Shown here one piece after another: positions 22,802 through 34,560 of a stretch of 64,000 bases of DNA (its first letter is position 1; every line of letters begins with the position of its first letter). The notes below the pieces were generated by a model that made no database searches, was not told the DNA's origin, and saw only the letters and a program-made list of their open reading frames with translations. Source of the DNA: Pomphorhynchus laevis (Eukaryota; Acanthocephala; Palaeacanthocephala; Echinorhynchida; Pomphorhynchidae); assembly GCA_012934845.2 (NCBI GenBank), contig WNNJ02003600.1, forward strand, positions 21,721-85,720, given 5' to 3'. A program made the position numbers and the translations under genes.

Positions 22802-23281
22802 ATGATGGAAACAAGAGTAAACTATACCGGAATGGGTGACCTCAAAATATTCTACTCGATGCCAAATAAAATAAAAGACATTCTATCTAAATATAAAGTT
22901 GGAATAAACAATATAGGTGTTCTAAACTTCATATGTAATCGGTATGGGGATAAAAGGTGTGCGAATTGTACCGATATGGAGGCAGCTTCATCATTTAAGA
23001 GCAATGCCACATCTCTAAAATACAAAATCAAGGGCGAATGTAATTGTAAATCGAAGAACATAATATATTTACTAGAGTGTACAACGTGTAAAATTCAGTA
23101 TATTGGACAGATTAGTGGATCTATGAATGTTCGAAGTAATTTGAGAAGATCTAATATAAAAGCGAAGAAAGAAAATAATGACGTCCAACATGTGTTAAAA
23201 TACACAGGTAGTTTTAAAATTAAAACTATTCAGAGCAACTTTCCAGACGATTCAAGTAGAAAAAATGCAGAAAATTACTAG
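22802..23281 (+). pseudogene. PLE GIY-YIG endonuclease region
   Basis: Reads NYTGMGDLKIFYSMPNKIKD, a Cys-rich knuckle (CNRYGDKRCANCTDM), then CNCKSKNIIYLLECTTCKIQ followed by YIGQ: the knuckle and GIY-YIG core typical of the C-terminal nuclease of canonical PLEs. It follows the RT by 74 bp in another frame, so the polyprotein is broken. The catalytic Arg region (NVRSNLRRSN) is present, and the end is shortened. Confidence 0.7.
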
Positions 23282-23479
23282 GTCGGTCAGTTGATGTAAG
23301 ATTTAAAAGGGTTAAATACGATTAACATTTACAGACTGACCTGAATTCTTTCTGATTTGCTGAATAAGCAAAATGTATATAAACGTACGATTTGAGTTCG
23401 TGAGCACGACTGAAGAAGAATTTTTCCGAAACGCGTATTAAACTTAGCTTTTAAATCCTTTATTAATAAATTTGTATTA

Positions 23480-23700
23480 ATCGAATTTTTTAAATTTATT
23501 ATATATTTCTCAAATTAAGATTTTTGCAATTGCTTTTTGTTTCTAAAATGTTTCTAATATTATCGTTACATACTAATTTCAATTTTTATTATAATTACAA
23601 ATTTTCTGTCCTAATGGTGGTAGCATTTTATACTGTATTTTTCGAAAATATGTATTTAAATATGATTATATGACTTCTTTACTTTTATGTCATGTCTACT
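23480..23700 (-). mobile_element. Permuted PLE fragment: pre-RT region
   Basis: Minus-strand match to the segment between GIY-YIG and RT of the PLE at 46842-49925 (GTTTCTAATATTATCGTTAC, CCTAATGGTGGTAG). With 21080-21640 it flanks the canonical PLE in the same orientation, but ~1.2 kb of the RT is missing between them. Confidence 0.6.
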
Positions 23701-25074
23701 TATACCTTAGCTATCGATTCATTTAATAACGACATCGTAATAACATACATAAAATTTATAATTTGTTATGTAGTGATTTAAGACATTCAAATTTAGATTT
23801 AGCCTTTGCGATTTTGATTTTCACTTGTTTCAATTCCCTTGCATAAGAAATGGCAAAAGTTCCATAATTCCGTCGAATCATATTTAAAAAAATCTATTTC
23901 TTTATTCTCCAAGCAAAGTTTGCTGTATTTCGATAGCTCTTGTATCATCTTGAAGAATAATAATGGTTTTCAAATATAATTATAACAGGTTTGTCCTTCA
24001 TACATAAAATATGCAAATACTTAATAAGTTTGATACAAAAAGACAAACCAAAAATACAATATAAAAAACAAAGTTGTCATTTTAATAGAAAATGTAGTTA
24101 TATTTGAACTGCATCAACAAAAAATAAAAACAAGCAAATTCAACAAACTTTAAAAATATATATTAAATTGAATTTTTTCAATAGAAAGAAAATAATTTAT
24201 GAAAATGAAATTGTAAATGAAATTATTAAATAAAATTGCCGAAATTATAAATTGTATTATTAGAATTAATGCCATTTCTAATAAAGAAGCTAGTTTATGT
24301 TCATTAAAGTTACAAAGAACAGTCAAATTATTGTCTAAATTTTATACAGAAATTTGATCTCTAAATAATGGTTTACAGTTTCAATTTATAAATTTACTTT
24401 AGCTCGGTAATTTATGCTTTAAGTCAATTTTATTAAATTGCATTCGAAATTTTAAATGTTTGTTCAAATACAGTTTACAAAACTTAATCAAATTTAACCT
24501 ACATAATATTAAAATTAATTACATTTCCTAGTAAAATGTTCAATTATTTTAATTGAAGAATAAAACCAAACGAAAAGGAACCAAGAATACAAAACAAAAC
24601 AGTTCAAAAAGGCACTTGAAACCTGTTCAATGCAATTTCACACTATGTGGATATCCAACTGCTATAAAATTTCTTTGATTTTTAATGTTATAAATCGTAA
24701 TCACAATGCAAATATCTGCTATACATGATGTATTCTTAATGTTAGAATCTAAGCATAGACACAAATTTATATTTAATCAGGAAACAATATGTAATATTAA
24801 ATTTTGTGCAAAATACACTTTTGCTTATAATTAGATTGCAAATAAAAAGAATTTAATCTTTATAACTTGCATTTATTTTACTTTTCGTATTACTCACTAT
24901 ATTCACGTTGCATACTTATGTGAAAATTTGAATCGCATGGAGAAGCATGGATACAAATCTTAACTACGTTAATACAAAATTGTTGTGATATTATGTAAAA
25001 ATAAGCAAATGTCAGTGCGAAGGGTGATGAGGTTTCTGCTTTACCAGATAAAGAATTTTCGTGACAGTTTGCTA
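23701..25074. other. No gene seen
   Basis: About 1.4 kb of AT-rich DNA with no supported reading frame or repeat end. Confidence 0.4.
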
Positions 25075-25347
25075 GAGCACAACGAAGATCATATTATGTA
25101 TTAAGTTGATTAATCCCCTGCTTAAACCCATATGCTAATCGACCCCCTGCATATTTTTTAAAACTGAAATCTATCCTCGAATGATGATTATAGTATAAAA
25201 TACTAACTACAAATGAGAAAACTTTCTTACAGTAACAAGTTTTATACTTTAAAACAGACAGAAACCCATTTTCCAATGATCTTAGGCGACCCATGACAGA
25301 TTGTAATTCGACCCCCCCCAACGTGTCAACCCACAGGTTGAGAATTA
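25075..25347 (-). mobile_element. SPIN-like hAT MITE remnant
   Basis: On the minus strand it opens TTCTCAACCTGTGGGTTGAC, then GGGGGGGTCGAATTAC and GGGTCGCCTAAGATCATTGG, the order and wording of the 5' end of SPIN-type hAT elements (TTCTCAACCTGTGGGTCGCG...GGGTCGCCTAAGACCATCGG). The other end keeps GGGGGTCG and a GGGGATTAA block. Terminal bases are worn and no 8-bp duplication is clear. Non-autonomous. Confidence 0.5.
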
Positions 25348-25937
25348 AAATATTAGAAAATTTTGAAATAAGATCCTCTTTGAGTCAAACTTTTAAAAAG
25401 TGTAAAGAAGTGATCAAATCAAATAATTGTGGAAGAAAGTTATAAAATAATGAACAATTGGACTAACTTAATTCCACTTTAAGAAGAAGTATCAAAAGAA
25501 ATGGGCAAAACGAAAAGCGGTTCGAAGAATAAACATAAATTGTCCCTTTTTATCAGTTTACTTTATTGTACTCCATATAATCTTAAGCAAAATACAAACG
25601 GGTTTCGAATATTTAGTAAAATGGCTTTTGTAATATTTAAAACAGTATGGTCATGTAGAAATAATCCCAATATGATTCATTTCACCATATTTTATCGTAC
25701 AACCCAAATATACAAAATTTTATTCATACATAAATCATAGTACCTTACAGTCATGATCAAATAATTTTAAAAAACTGGTAGAATACCTTTAAAGGATTAT
25801 AAGAATATATCAAAATTAGCTTTATACATACGGTACGAAAAAATTATTTCCACTCTAATTTCACTGACGTGCATAATAGTTGCAGCCTATAGATTAAAAA
25901 AATATTTGACAACTGTATAATCTTACAATGTTTTTGC
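25348..25937. other. No gene supported
   Basis: Contains a 79-codon plus-strand frame at 25501-25740 starting MGKTKSGSKNKHK, then low-quality sequence; no splice support. Treated as unproven. Confidence 0.35.
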
Positions 25938-25943
25938 TTTAAT
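25938..25943 (-). promoter_or_regulatory. PHF5A: Candidate polyadenylation signal of PHF5A
   Basis: ATTAAA on the minus strand, about 65 bp after the PHF5A stop codon. A common variant hexamer, suitably placed. Confidence 0.4.
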
Positions 25944-26006
25944 AAAAACATTTACACAATCTGATCAGGTTATTAACTACGATTCAGAAAGCAGTACAAG
26001 TGTAAA

Positions 26007-26096
26007 TCAACGTTTTTTAAATCCGTATTTCTTCCTTTCGTAAAATAGATCCGTTTTGGCACTACCAAGGTTCACTATCTTCGGACAGCCATCACG
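26007..26096 (-). CDS. PHF5A: PHF5A, exon 2 (C-terminal 29 residues)
   Basis: Acceptor GATTTCAG|CGT, then [20 protein letters not shown] and RKKYGFKKR, then TGA. This is the invariant C-terminus of PHF5A/Rds3, which packs against SF3B1 near the branch-point adenosine pocket. Phase 0 joins exon 1 exactly. The only visible difference from the widespread sequence is GSAKTD for GSSKTD. With exon 1 the protein is 110 residues, the usual metazoan length. Confidence 0.97.
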   Translation of the reverse strand, partial: RDGCPKIVNLGSAKTDLFYERKKYGFKKR

Positions 26097-27698
26097 CTGA
26101 AATCATGATAGTATAATTTAGTGAAGTCAAACATTTTATCGGATAACGAAATATAAGTTCCTTTAAAATTTTTTCAAGATAACCAATTTCACAAGTATTA
26201 CAAAAAAAATATTCTAAATTAAGAATAAATAATAACCGGAAGAATTTTGACTAATTCTATACGCATTATAAAGCTAGGTAAAGGCGTAATAAATACATTA
26301 CACTCCATTCTAAAGATTTAGTTATTAAGCATATTTTATTATTAAAATCACTTTACATGAAACAGTGCACGTGATAAACTCACTAATTTCTGTACATACA
26401 GCGGCGATACAACTCCTGAAATATATCAAGTATTACTGGGTAATTGAAAAAGTCCTATTATATATATAATAGTAAACGACAATAAAACATATTTATGTGG
26501 ATACACAGCTTTTCTAACAGCGACATTCTTAATTAACATATTAAAAAGGCACACTAAATTGCATTTTAGTTAAATTTAGAGAAAAATTTACTACAAAAAT
26601 TTTACTACTAAATTCAGTTAACTTCAATTTTGTACAGATAATCTAAGAACTTTATAAATTAAACTAAATATATACAACTCACATGATCTGTCAAAATACA
26701 TTTCAATCAGGAGGGCAAATTTAAATTATACAATGGCGATATTAACAACTAATTAATTATCTACTAATACGGGATCAACAAAATAATTAATTATTAATCT
26801 TATATTAGAATAAAATTATTAATTAATAATAAATTGATAAAATTATTATAATTAATATTTTAGTATTCACACATAAAATCCTTCCGCTTAAGAGTACACA
26901 TTTATTTTTGTGGGTAAAATAACATTTCGCTGAATTTTTCGTTTAACATAATTATTTAAAATTTTTCCTCTGCTGAAATATGATAAGCCAGTGTAATAGC
27001 TTAATTTAACGCAGAATACATTATTTAAAATCTTTTTATAAAAAGTTTATACTAAAGAGTTTAAATTTATTTTTAATAATATTTTGTTGATTTTTACATT
27101 TGACTTTTTTCTATTTGATTTTATTATTTTTATAGTACCCTAGTTTAAATTATATGTATATATTAAATTATTTAAATGATTATGAAGAAAGCCAATATCG
27201 TTACAAATTGTTGCAATTCTTAAAATTTAATTATTTAATGTATCATATTTTATATTAAATAGTATGTTTGAATGCTCATGCAAAAATATGTTTCTTGCAA
27301 ATTTAATTATGTCATCTTTAAAATATAAGTTATTAACGGTTTTAATAGATGTTCAATCAGTGTTCAAATCTACAATATTAGCTTTATTCAGAATTAAACT
27401 ATATATGTAAATTTGTTTACTTATTAAATAAAAATTAATAGTGATAAATAAACATATATCATCCGTATATCTGAACATATATTTCGTATCTTTTGGTAAT
27501 TCGGATTTATTTACAGAATTCTGAACCAATTCATGTTCTAAAAGCTTACAAATAACTCAATTTTTAAATGCGCTACTATTAACGATCAATTAAACATATT
27601 TTATTTATCTAAATTTAACTGTGAAAATTAAATAGCTCCGATATCATATACAACTATGATACAATTTTATAAAATTGACGATATTTTGCAATACTTAC
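26097..27698 (-). other. PHF5A intron with PLE fragment
   Basis: 1602 bp, GTAAGT donor and TTTCAG acceptor. 26960-27560 is a minus-strand piece of the permuted PLE (RT 3' half, collinear with 61600-62100), in the same orientation as the gene. The remainder is AT-rich without features. Confidence 0.85.
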
Positions 27699-27941
27699 AT
27701 CTTTCTCCAGCACAGTGCATTCTTTACAGTAATAGGCATCTGATATACCATTGCCTCCGCATATAACACATCGTCCTTGATACGATCCGTAATTACATTC
27801 GTCACAAATTCTGACAAGAGTTGTCGGACGTACATACGTGTCACAAATCACGCATTTACCATCACATTTTTCACATAGCCTACCAATTGCTACGCCTGGT
27901 TGTTTTCGGCAAAATATCAAATCGGGATGGTGCTTGGCCAT
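27699..27941 (-). CDS. PHF5A: PHF5A (SF3b14b), exon 1, splicing factor
   Basis: 81 codons from ATG at 27941 to donor GAT|GTAAGT. It reads [20 protein letters not shown], then [36 protein letters not shown] and [12 protein letters not shown]: the knotted zinc-finger fold of PHF5A/Rds3. All CxxC pairs are kept; the extra Cys of vertebrates after VRP is Thr here, as other non-Cys residues are in yeast. PHF5A is part of the SF3b complex of U2 snRNP and bridges SF3B1 at the branch site in the nucleus. It is a conserved, essential single-copy gene, so this is the best anchor of host identity in the window. Both coding exons are intact. Confidence 0.98.
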
Positions 27942-28329
27942 CTATCTGCACGAACACGATGCGATGCAATATTAAAGTCTACAAAACGTATTTAAAATGG
28001 TTATTAATAAAACCCTTATTTATTTATGTATTTAAAATGTAAATTGCTGATTCTTAACTGTGACTTACAAGTTACAATATAGCGAATTTATTTATTATTT
28101 AGCTATAATAATTTTTTTCTTTTTTTTCAGAACACTCAAATAAAACATATACACACATCAACCGTAAAACATCCCATACTGGGCAACATGTTAGCTAAAA
28201 GTATTATCTATTATCTATAAGGAGATTGTACATATTTAGTCGTTCCTTTTCAAGTCCTTACATCTTTCATTGCGTTGAGCCATGACTGGTCGTAATCGTA
28301 AGGCCATTGACACTGCCTTTGCCATTTGT
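27942..28329. other. PHF5A 5' flank
   Basis: Should hold the PHF5A promoter and 5' UTR (reading leftwards). No TATA or other element is certain. A T-rich run ending in CAG at 28112-28130 on the plus strand looks like a 3' splice site, but no reading frame follows. Confidence 0.35.
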
Positions 28330-29180
28330 GTAGATATTATCTATCTTAAGTGATAAATGCAATCTGTGTAACCTCTATAAGATGTGGTCGCCATACGTTG
28401 AGCCATTGTTTTTAGTAATTGATCAGCAGTCGGCCCGATTGCGTCTGTTGTGGATAACACGACAGGATGAAATGTACCCCATTCAATTCTCTCTATTCGT
28501 TCCGCATATTTCTGTCTTTTCCGGCTTTCGTGGTAATTGAAAGGGCTGGATTCGGATTTCAGAGAGTACGACAGTGCTAAACTATTATATACACATATGT
28601 CGACGAACGACCGCGCCGTGAAGTTTCCATTAAGACCATTAAACGATATGTCCGCTCTGGCATTTGTGTCCCTTGTCGTTGCAGGATTCACGAATGTGAC
28701 TGAATCCGGTGCAGGTTATAAAACAGGTTCAACGACAACGTATTTAATCACCTTTCTTAGTTCGTTTGCAATCGTGTCGCAGATTATGTTATGACGAATT
28801 ATGGTCATGTCATTGGTTTTACAAGATAGGGCGTCGTGACATTACATATCTCCCCACATGAACATTTTGTCAGCTCGGGTTTTCTTTGCTAGATCAAATC
28901 TCACTGCCATTGCATCGTGAAATTCGAGTTTAGATACCGTCGTTACTGAACTATGATTGACTCAGTGAAACAACGCGGAAGCTCCTTTAATACTTGCGTT
29001 TATAAGTATTGTTTTTAAATCTCGATTAGAACATTCAATCAGGTGATTACGTTCACCAATTGTTCTGGCTTTGCTTAATGTTCGAATCTGCTCGATTATA
29101 CTCTGTTGTCTCGATCGTTGGTCTTTTCCTGTATCACCCTCCAATATTGATAAAATAATAAAGATTTTCTTAAGCAAAAT
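28330..29180 (-). pseudogene. Retroelement C-terminal PD-(D/E)XK-like domain, decayed
   Basis: Minus-strand, several frames: EFHDAMAVRFDLA, CHDALSCKTNDMTIIRHN, CDTIANELRK, then NARADISFNGLNGNFTARSF with VDICVYNS, and RKRQKYAERIERIEWGTFHP with VVLSTTDAIGP. This is the Cys/His plus RAD(I/V)...D(I/V) domain found behind reverse transcriptases in many invertebrate and cnidarian sequences, with the acidic residues of a PD-(D/E)XK nuclease. At least two stops. I assign the domain by memory of its pattern and cannot name the element. It lies between the PHF5A 5' end and LINE copy C. Confidence 0.5.
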
Positions 29181-29371
29181 AACACATGGATAAATGAGTC
29201 AATTTAAATAAGAAAAGAAAGAAAACAAGTCATAATAACTTCCTGACTTTTCTGCTGATGTCTTCTACCATCAAGGCATCAGGCCCAGTAGGATCTGAGC
29301 CCAACAGCCAATCAAACACGCCGCCCTTCGACTGAAAAACCCGGGGTCATTACCCCCCAGGGTGTTTAGAT

Positions 29372-30546
29372 TTACAGTCCAATTCGATTGGACTGAGTAG
29401 TCCGATTTACCCAGCATAGTCCGCTTCGATTGGACTTAGAGTACAATCGAAGAGGACTATGCTGGGTAAATGCCAGATGAGCGGCTTGAGAAACCTTAGT
29501 CTTTGCTCTGGGGGACGTCCTCTTGAAAATAAGACTAATCCCGAGATAGCCCAGATGCCTCATAGGCGCAACCGGGTTTTCCCGATTAATGACAGATGTT
29601 GGGCCCGTCTCAGGGCCCATCTAGCTTTCTTCAGAATACGTTTGAGTCTATCCAGGTCAGCTTTCGCCGACCAGTTCACCGTAACGGGGAACTCCATGTA
29701 TTTTACTCGAATCGTGAAGACAGGTAGGGGCTGATTTATCAAAATGGAGTAGAGGGCAGAGAGTGCTAATCTCTTAAGCTTTTGCTTTGTTGCAGGGGCG
29801 CCATGAAATACAACCACCTGCGATTTGGCGAAGTTTAAAATAAGATTGGAATTGGGTAACTGATCTTTTAATCTTAAAAAGAAACTGCTGATGTCCGAGA
29901 CAATGTATTTGCACCTGCGTCCAGTGAACAGGGTTGTGGTGTCATCAGCGTAAACAACTAAACGTTGTTCGCGTTTAAATATTTTAAGTAGATTGATGGA
30001 GGCAGCAAGATTTAATATAGGAGAGAGGGGGAGTCTTGAGGCACACCCGTAATAGGGTAGAATTGACGCGCATCAAGGTCGTCATCATAATAAGATCGCT
30101 TAATGTACATCAGTATCTCCACCTGTTAACAATTCTCGCAGGCAACCCGAGGGACGTTAGAGAAGAGATAGCAAAGAGAATGGAGATGCGGTCAAATGCA
30201 GCAGAAAAATCAAGGAAAACAGCCACAGCTAGCTGATGACTGTTATCCTGACAAAACCGATGCACTTAACCAACTGCTGAATGGACCGAGCGACCTTTGA
30301 CAAATCCATGGAAACAAGGTGTGATTAAATTTCGCCTAATCAGATGATTGCGGATTCTACGCGCAATCGCTTTTTCGTAGATCGAGACGAGGAAATGTTG
30401 AATCGAAATGGGCGCAGGTCTTTAGGGCAAGAGACCGTATACTTTTTAGGTATAAAAATTCTCCTACTAATGTTGATGCCGGCCACATCGGATGGGATGG
30501 CTAACAGCATTGTGATGTCCACCTCCCTTGTTTGTTCGACTGTCAA
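29372..30546 (-). pseudogene. LINE RT remnant
   Basis: In order on the minus strand: CPKDLRPFRFN; QDNSHQLAVAVFLDFSAAFD (motif A Asp present); YADDTTTLFTGRRC (motif C complete); SQVVVFHGAPATKQKL; KADLDRLKRILKKARWALRR. The catalytic Asp residues survive, but stops and frameshifts interrupt the frame. Confidence 0.65.
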
Positions 30547-31256
30547 AAGCTAACAGACACGAGAAGAAAGTAAAGTGACGGATTTTGAGGTGTCCGAAAG
30601 AGGCCCCCAGGCGTTGAGAATATATGTGACAGATAAGCCTCTACTCCTGAAGTCTCCCCAAGGCGGGATTGGTTGCGGTGATTGAGTTGCTCCATAATTA
30701 TGTACGGATCGTGACTCCTCCAAAACTTTATCAAGACCTGTACTATCAATCCAACCCAATACCCTATCCCTTAAATTGACAAACTTCTCCTTCTTGAATA
30801 TCTTCCAGAAGGAAAACAGGGATGGATTAAGGGAGGCGATGTTAACCCTGTCCTTATCCAGTTGGAACCTATACCTAGTGCTCCAATATTTTTTCCAGAA
30901 AACTTGCCTGGCAGAAGCAGAGATATTTGGAAGTCAGAGCAAACAAATATGCTAAGGTTTTGAGTTTTGTCGGAGTGGGACTGAAAATGCGACCTTTATA
31001 AGTTGTCGAAAGCAATGCGGTAGCTATCATTAAACTATCATTGAACTATCATTGCCAATTCGGGGGGGGAGCGTTGGATAGCTACAAGAAAGAAATCCAC
31101 TCTGATAGGATCAAAGTGGAGTCTCCTTCGAAGCAGCGTATCCTCTTCTATCCGCCAGCGAATAAGGTCATGAGAGGTGGACAGATGTCGTCGCGACTGC
31201 TCCGTACAGAAGGGTTTTAACAACCACCTCTCATGGAACAGTATAATATCGAGGAG

Positions 31257-31709
31257 TTAATTCGTTGATGTGCAATTAAAGGCGGGGGACGGAGATTTGA
31301 ATAAGATAACCGTTCCTGGCTCTGCGGTGTGCTTAATCCAACGACCAGTTATGTCGTTGAAGTCACCTAGTACCATTGGATAGCTGCTGTCAATTATTCT
31401 AACCAGGAGGTCACGATTCTTGTGAAGCTCTCCTGAACGGATGTAGACATTGGCTAGACTGAGGCGTTTAACGTTCTTACAGAGTGAAACTAATAAACAA
31501 GAAAGGGCTGGACAATAATAATGTAAAAGAAGGGAGGATCTTAAAGAGCACTTAACTAAGGTTAAGAGTCCTTGAGATGAAGAGGAGTGAGGCGGGGTTA
31601 TGTACGGAGTATAGTAGGAACAAATGTGCTTAGGGATGAATCGAGTAATGTCCTGGGAGAGTTGGATAGACAGCGTCTCCTGAAAGGGAGACGTTAGGAT
31701 TGCCGCCAC
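31257..31709 (-). pseudogene. LINE AP-endonuclease remnant
   Basis: Open for 150 codons: KRLSLANVYIRSGELHKNRD then YPMVLGDFNDITG. The GDFN motif supplies the catalytic Asp and Asn of an AP-type endonuclease that nicks the target. The C-terminal His block is lost to a frameshift. Confidence 0.65.
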
Positions 31710-31735
31710 CTTATTTCTTTAGAAATTCCACACTA

Positions 31736-31946
31736 ACAAATGCATGATTTGGGAAAGAAACGTGGGAGCATGTGAAAATATTTGGGAACAAGATTTGGTA
31801 AAGATTTGAAAATTTAGGGAAGAGACTCGGCCGGGTCAATGCGGATTAGCGCGCATATCTATTCCTCATGCAGTATATAGGCGCTGCTGTTAAAAGAAGC
31901 AATACAGCATGTATGCTGGAGTCGATCGTTGCCGCGTCTACAGCCT
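31736..31946. other. Unassigned GC-balanced island
   Basis: 31830-31935 is much less AT-rich than its neighbours (CGGCCGGGTCAATGCGGATT near 31828) and lies between LINE copy C and a PLE scrap. No frame or repeat recognised; possibly a relic of another element. Confidence 0.35.
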
Positions 31947-32040
31947 TATAATATTTTTTGAAGTGTGCTTTAATTACCTTAATTATTTTATTCATATAGA
32001 CAGAAAAAGTGGTTTTAATGTACATTTAAACGCACAAAGT
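31947..32040 (-). mobile_element. Permuted PLE scrap (RT thumb-side block)
   Basis: Minus-strand match to about 48150-48245 (TTTTTTGAAGTGTGCTTTAA, CATATAGACAGAAA). Only ~95 bp survive. Confidence 0.6.
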
Positions 32041-32799
32041 ATATTTATTTTTATTATAATCGAATAATAAAAATTATAGAAAAATTAGGATCCGTAAGAT
32101 TCTAAAATTAGGTATAAACTGTTACCGCCATTAGTAGAAAAGTTTAATTATAATAAAAAATTGAAATAAAAATGTAACAATGATATTAGAATTATTCTAA
32201 AATCATAGTACAATTGAAAAAGTACTAATTTTGATAAAATAAATGAACACGCATGAAACCATAATTTAGAATAATATTGAAAATCCCGAATTGAGAGAAA
32301 TGCAATCTAAAGAATGTAAATATAGATTAATTTTGTACTAGTCATTATTTATTTGCGAAATCATTTACAATTGTAAAACCATAGTTATCATATAATCATA
32401 TAAAATTCAACAGTCCCTTAAACCGAGGTGCACTTAGGCAAGTTGATCCAGAGCGCGTAATAGCGAAGCTTAAGCATCGTTTTAAAAGGACAAGTGTGTC
32501 TGCATGATCGTGTGGGCACGATGCAGTTTTCTTGCTGACGATTGCGCGGATAAGTGATATCACGCTCTTCTTAATACTACCTGACGTTGAAAACAAAAGC
32601 GGCATAAAACTAACATGTTTGACCAACTCGATCCGCTTCCCATACTTTGCTACTTTGTGAACTTCGTTATACTCAAAGGAAAAGCGGGGACTGCAACTTG
32701 CGTATGATTAAGTTAGCGTAGAAAAGACATTGACGTAACAAAAGTTCCGCGCAAAAGATTTAATACAATTCTAATGCCAAGTATATAATTGATTATTCA
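32041..32799. other. No gene supported
   Basis: A 76-codon minus-strand frame at 32396-32626 is less AT-rich than its surroundings but has no recognisable motif. The rest is AT-rich spacer. Confidence 0.35.
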
Positions 32800-34030
32800 T
32801 AAAATAGTTATGCTTAAGAGTTTAATTTTTATAATGATATTGTGTTAATTTAAATATTTTATATCAGCTGTTTGATTTTGTTTTTATTGTAAACTAGCTT
32901 AAAATATGTATTTATTAAATTATTGTAATTATTTATAAAAAGCCAATAACATTACATATTATGGCAATTCAAAACATTTCATTATTTAATGTATTTTTTA
33001 ATATTAGTTTATGCATGAATGTTATAATAAATATGCTTCTGGTAATTTTAAATGTGGCTTTATGATATAAATTAAAAATAGTTCCAATTGATTTAATCTT
33101 CATATCTTGAAATATACCTTTTTTCTTATCATAGTTTGATTAAAAATAATGCTAGTCAGATAAATTTGTTCACTTATTGAATATAATTATCAGAATAAAA
33201 TACACAAATTTCATCAATATATTCATTACATATAATATATAACTTAAAATAGTTTAAATTTGATTTGAACGGTTATAAATACTTTAAACACTGATATATG
33301 AATATTTATATAAATGCATATTTTATCCATAGAGTTCACATGTGCATTGTATTGGATACACTGTACTAGTGATATTGCAGTCACAATTATCATTGATAAT
33401 TAACGAAATCATTTGTTTGTCGAATTACTTACACAGCAATTATTATTTATTACAACACAACATTTAAACTTTTGCGTTACAATAAGGATTTAAAATTTAA
33501 ATCTTTATTACTGACGTATATTTCGAATTTGGCTGAGCTTATATAACTTTTGCAGTCATAATTTTCTACATTGCTTTTCCATCGTCGGCACTTAGTTTAG
33601 TTGATTCTCATAAATTATTTCCAAATATAATTTTAATTAATTTTTATACCGCTTCTTTAATTTCAGCAAAATCTAAATTTGTATAAAACTGACTGAAATC
33701 GTAAGTATTTATATTTTGAAAATTTATTTATTTTGTTATTTTAGTATTAATTTCGATTATCTTATAATATTTTTAAAATGTGTTTTAATGACTTTATTTA
33801 TTATATTCATATTAATTGAGAAATGTTTTAATGTACATTTAAAACCAATACATATGAACCTTGGTTTCGTTGGATTTTCATTAAATATTAGATTCTAATA
33901 TAATATAGGTATAGATAGTTTTATTATTTGATACAATCTAGACACGCTTTTTATCCATTATTGAACAGTGACTTTTAATAATTGTTTCTAAACTTAAATC
34001 ACTACATTCATAAGCTGTGTTTACATTGAA
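32800..34030 (-). mobile_element. Permuted PLE debris: RT end, GIY-YIG, RT middle
   Basis: Three minus-strand pieces of the same family in scrambled order: 32800-33310 (end of RT), 33320-33500 (GIY-YIG region, ATTGTATTGGATACACTG with CATTTGTTTGTCGAATTACT) and 33640-34030 (RT motif A side). The GIY-YIG piece between RT pieces shows more than one insertion or a rearrangement. Confidence 0.6.
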
Positions 34031-34232
34031 ATCTTTATAACTGCACAGATTAAAGTACGAAATATTTTAAAAGTAAAGAAACAGGTCCACAATATAGAAT
34101 AAAAGAAATTTATAAAAAAGGAACGAAATTCCACATACGCATGAATAATCGAAGAGTGACATTAGCAATGCCATAGGTGACAATGGCGCTATTGTTCAAC
34201 ACTTACTCGCCAATCCAGACGAGAGTGTAGAT

Positions 34233-34552
34233 CAGAGGTGGCAAACTCATGGCGCATGCGTAACATGTGGCGCATTGGACGAAGCACGATGGCGCATTAT
34301 CTTTTTATTAAAGACGGGATTTTTCTTAAAAAATTGTAAATAAAAATTTTCAGTTTTTTTTTGCGATTATTTCCAAAAGTTAGTTTAAACACTTTACTTA
34401 TTAACGAAAACAAAGTTTATATTTTTTAACATTTTTGATTGAAAAGGGTAAATATTTGAAAAATGTGTGAGTTCTTGCAACAAAAAATTGACTCATTTAA
34501 TATTCTCTAAAAGGGAAATTGGCGATTCATCGAAAAGTGTTGGTCACCTCTG
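34233..34552. mobile_element. hAT MITE, 320 bp, with target-site duplication
   Basis: Ends CAGAGGTGGCAAACTC and GTGTTGGTCACCTCTG are the imperfect terminal inverted repeats of hAT elements (CAGxGGTxxC). It is flanked by an 8-bp duplication, GTGTAGAT at 34225-34232 and ATGTAGAT at 34553-34560 (7 of 8). The inside has no reading frame, only GGCGCATGCG-type motifs and AT-rich filler, so it needed a transposase from elsewhere. Confidence 0.85.
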
Positions 34553-34560
34553 ATGTAGAT

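Larger units (their letters stand above)
21641..23460 (+). mobile_element. Canonical Penelope-like element (RT then GIY-YIG)
   Basis: Plus-strand, 5'-truncated copy with RT at 21699-22727, a linker, a GIY-YIG region at 22802-23281 and a tail to about 23460 that contains ACTGAAGAAG...CCGAAACGCG near 23408, the usual PLE tail motif. Fragments of the permuted PLE lie on both sides on the other strand, so it landed in or beside older PLE debris. Confidence 0.75.
29275..31735 (-). mobile_element. I/Jockey-group LINE, copy C (most complete ORF2)
   Basis: Minus-strand copy of the family of A and B: endonuclease (31709-31257), connector and RT block 1 (30546-30340), motif A region (about 30230-30120), YADD (about 29950) and C-terminal helix (29817-29372), ending at the shared 3' terminus near 29300. 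ORF1 is absent. No poly-A and no clear target-site duplication. Confidence 0.75.

Noticed and set aside
25501-25740. 79-aa frame starting MGKTKSGSKNKHK
   Set aside because: Only the first 13 residues look protein-like; no splice sites or polyadenylation context that fit.
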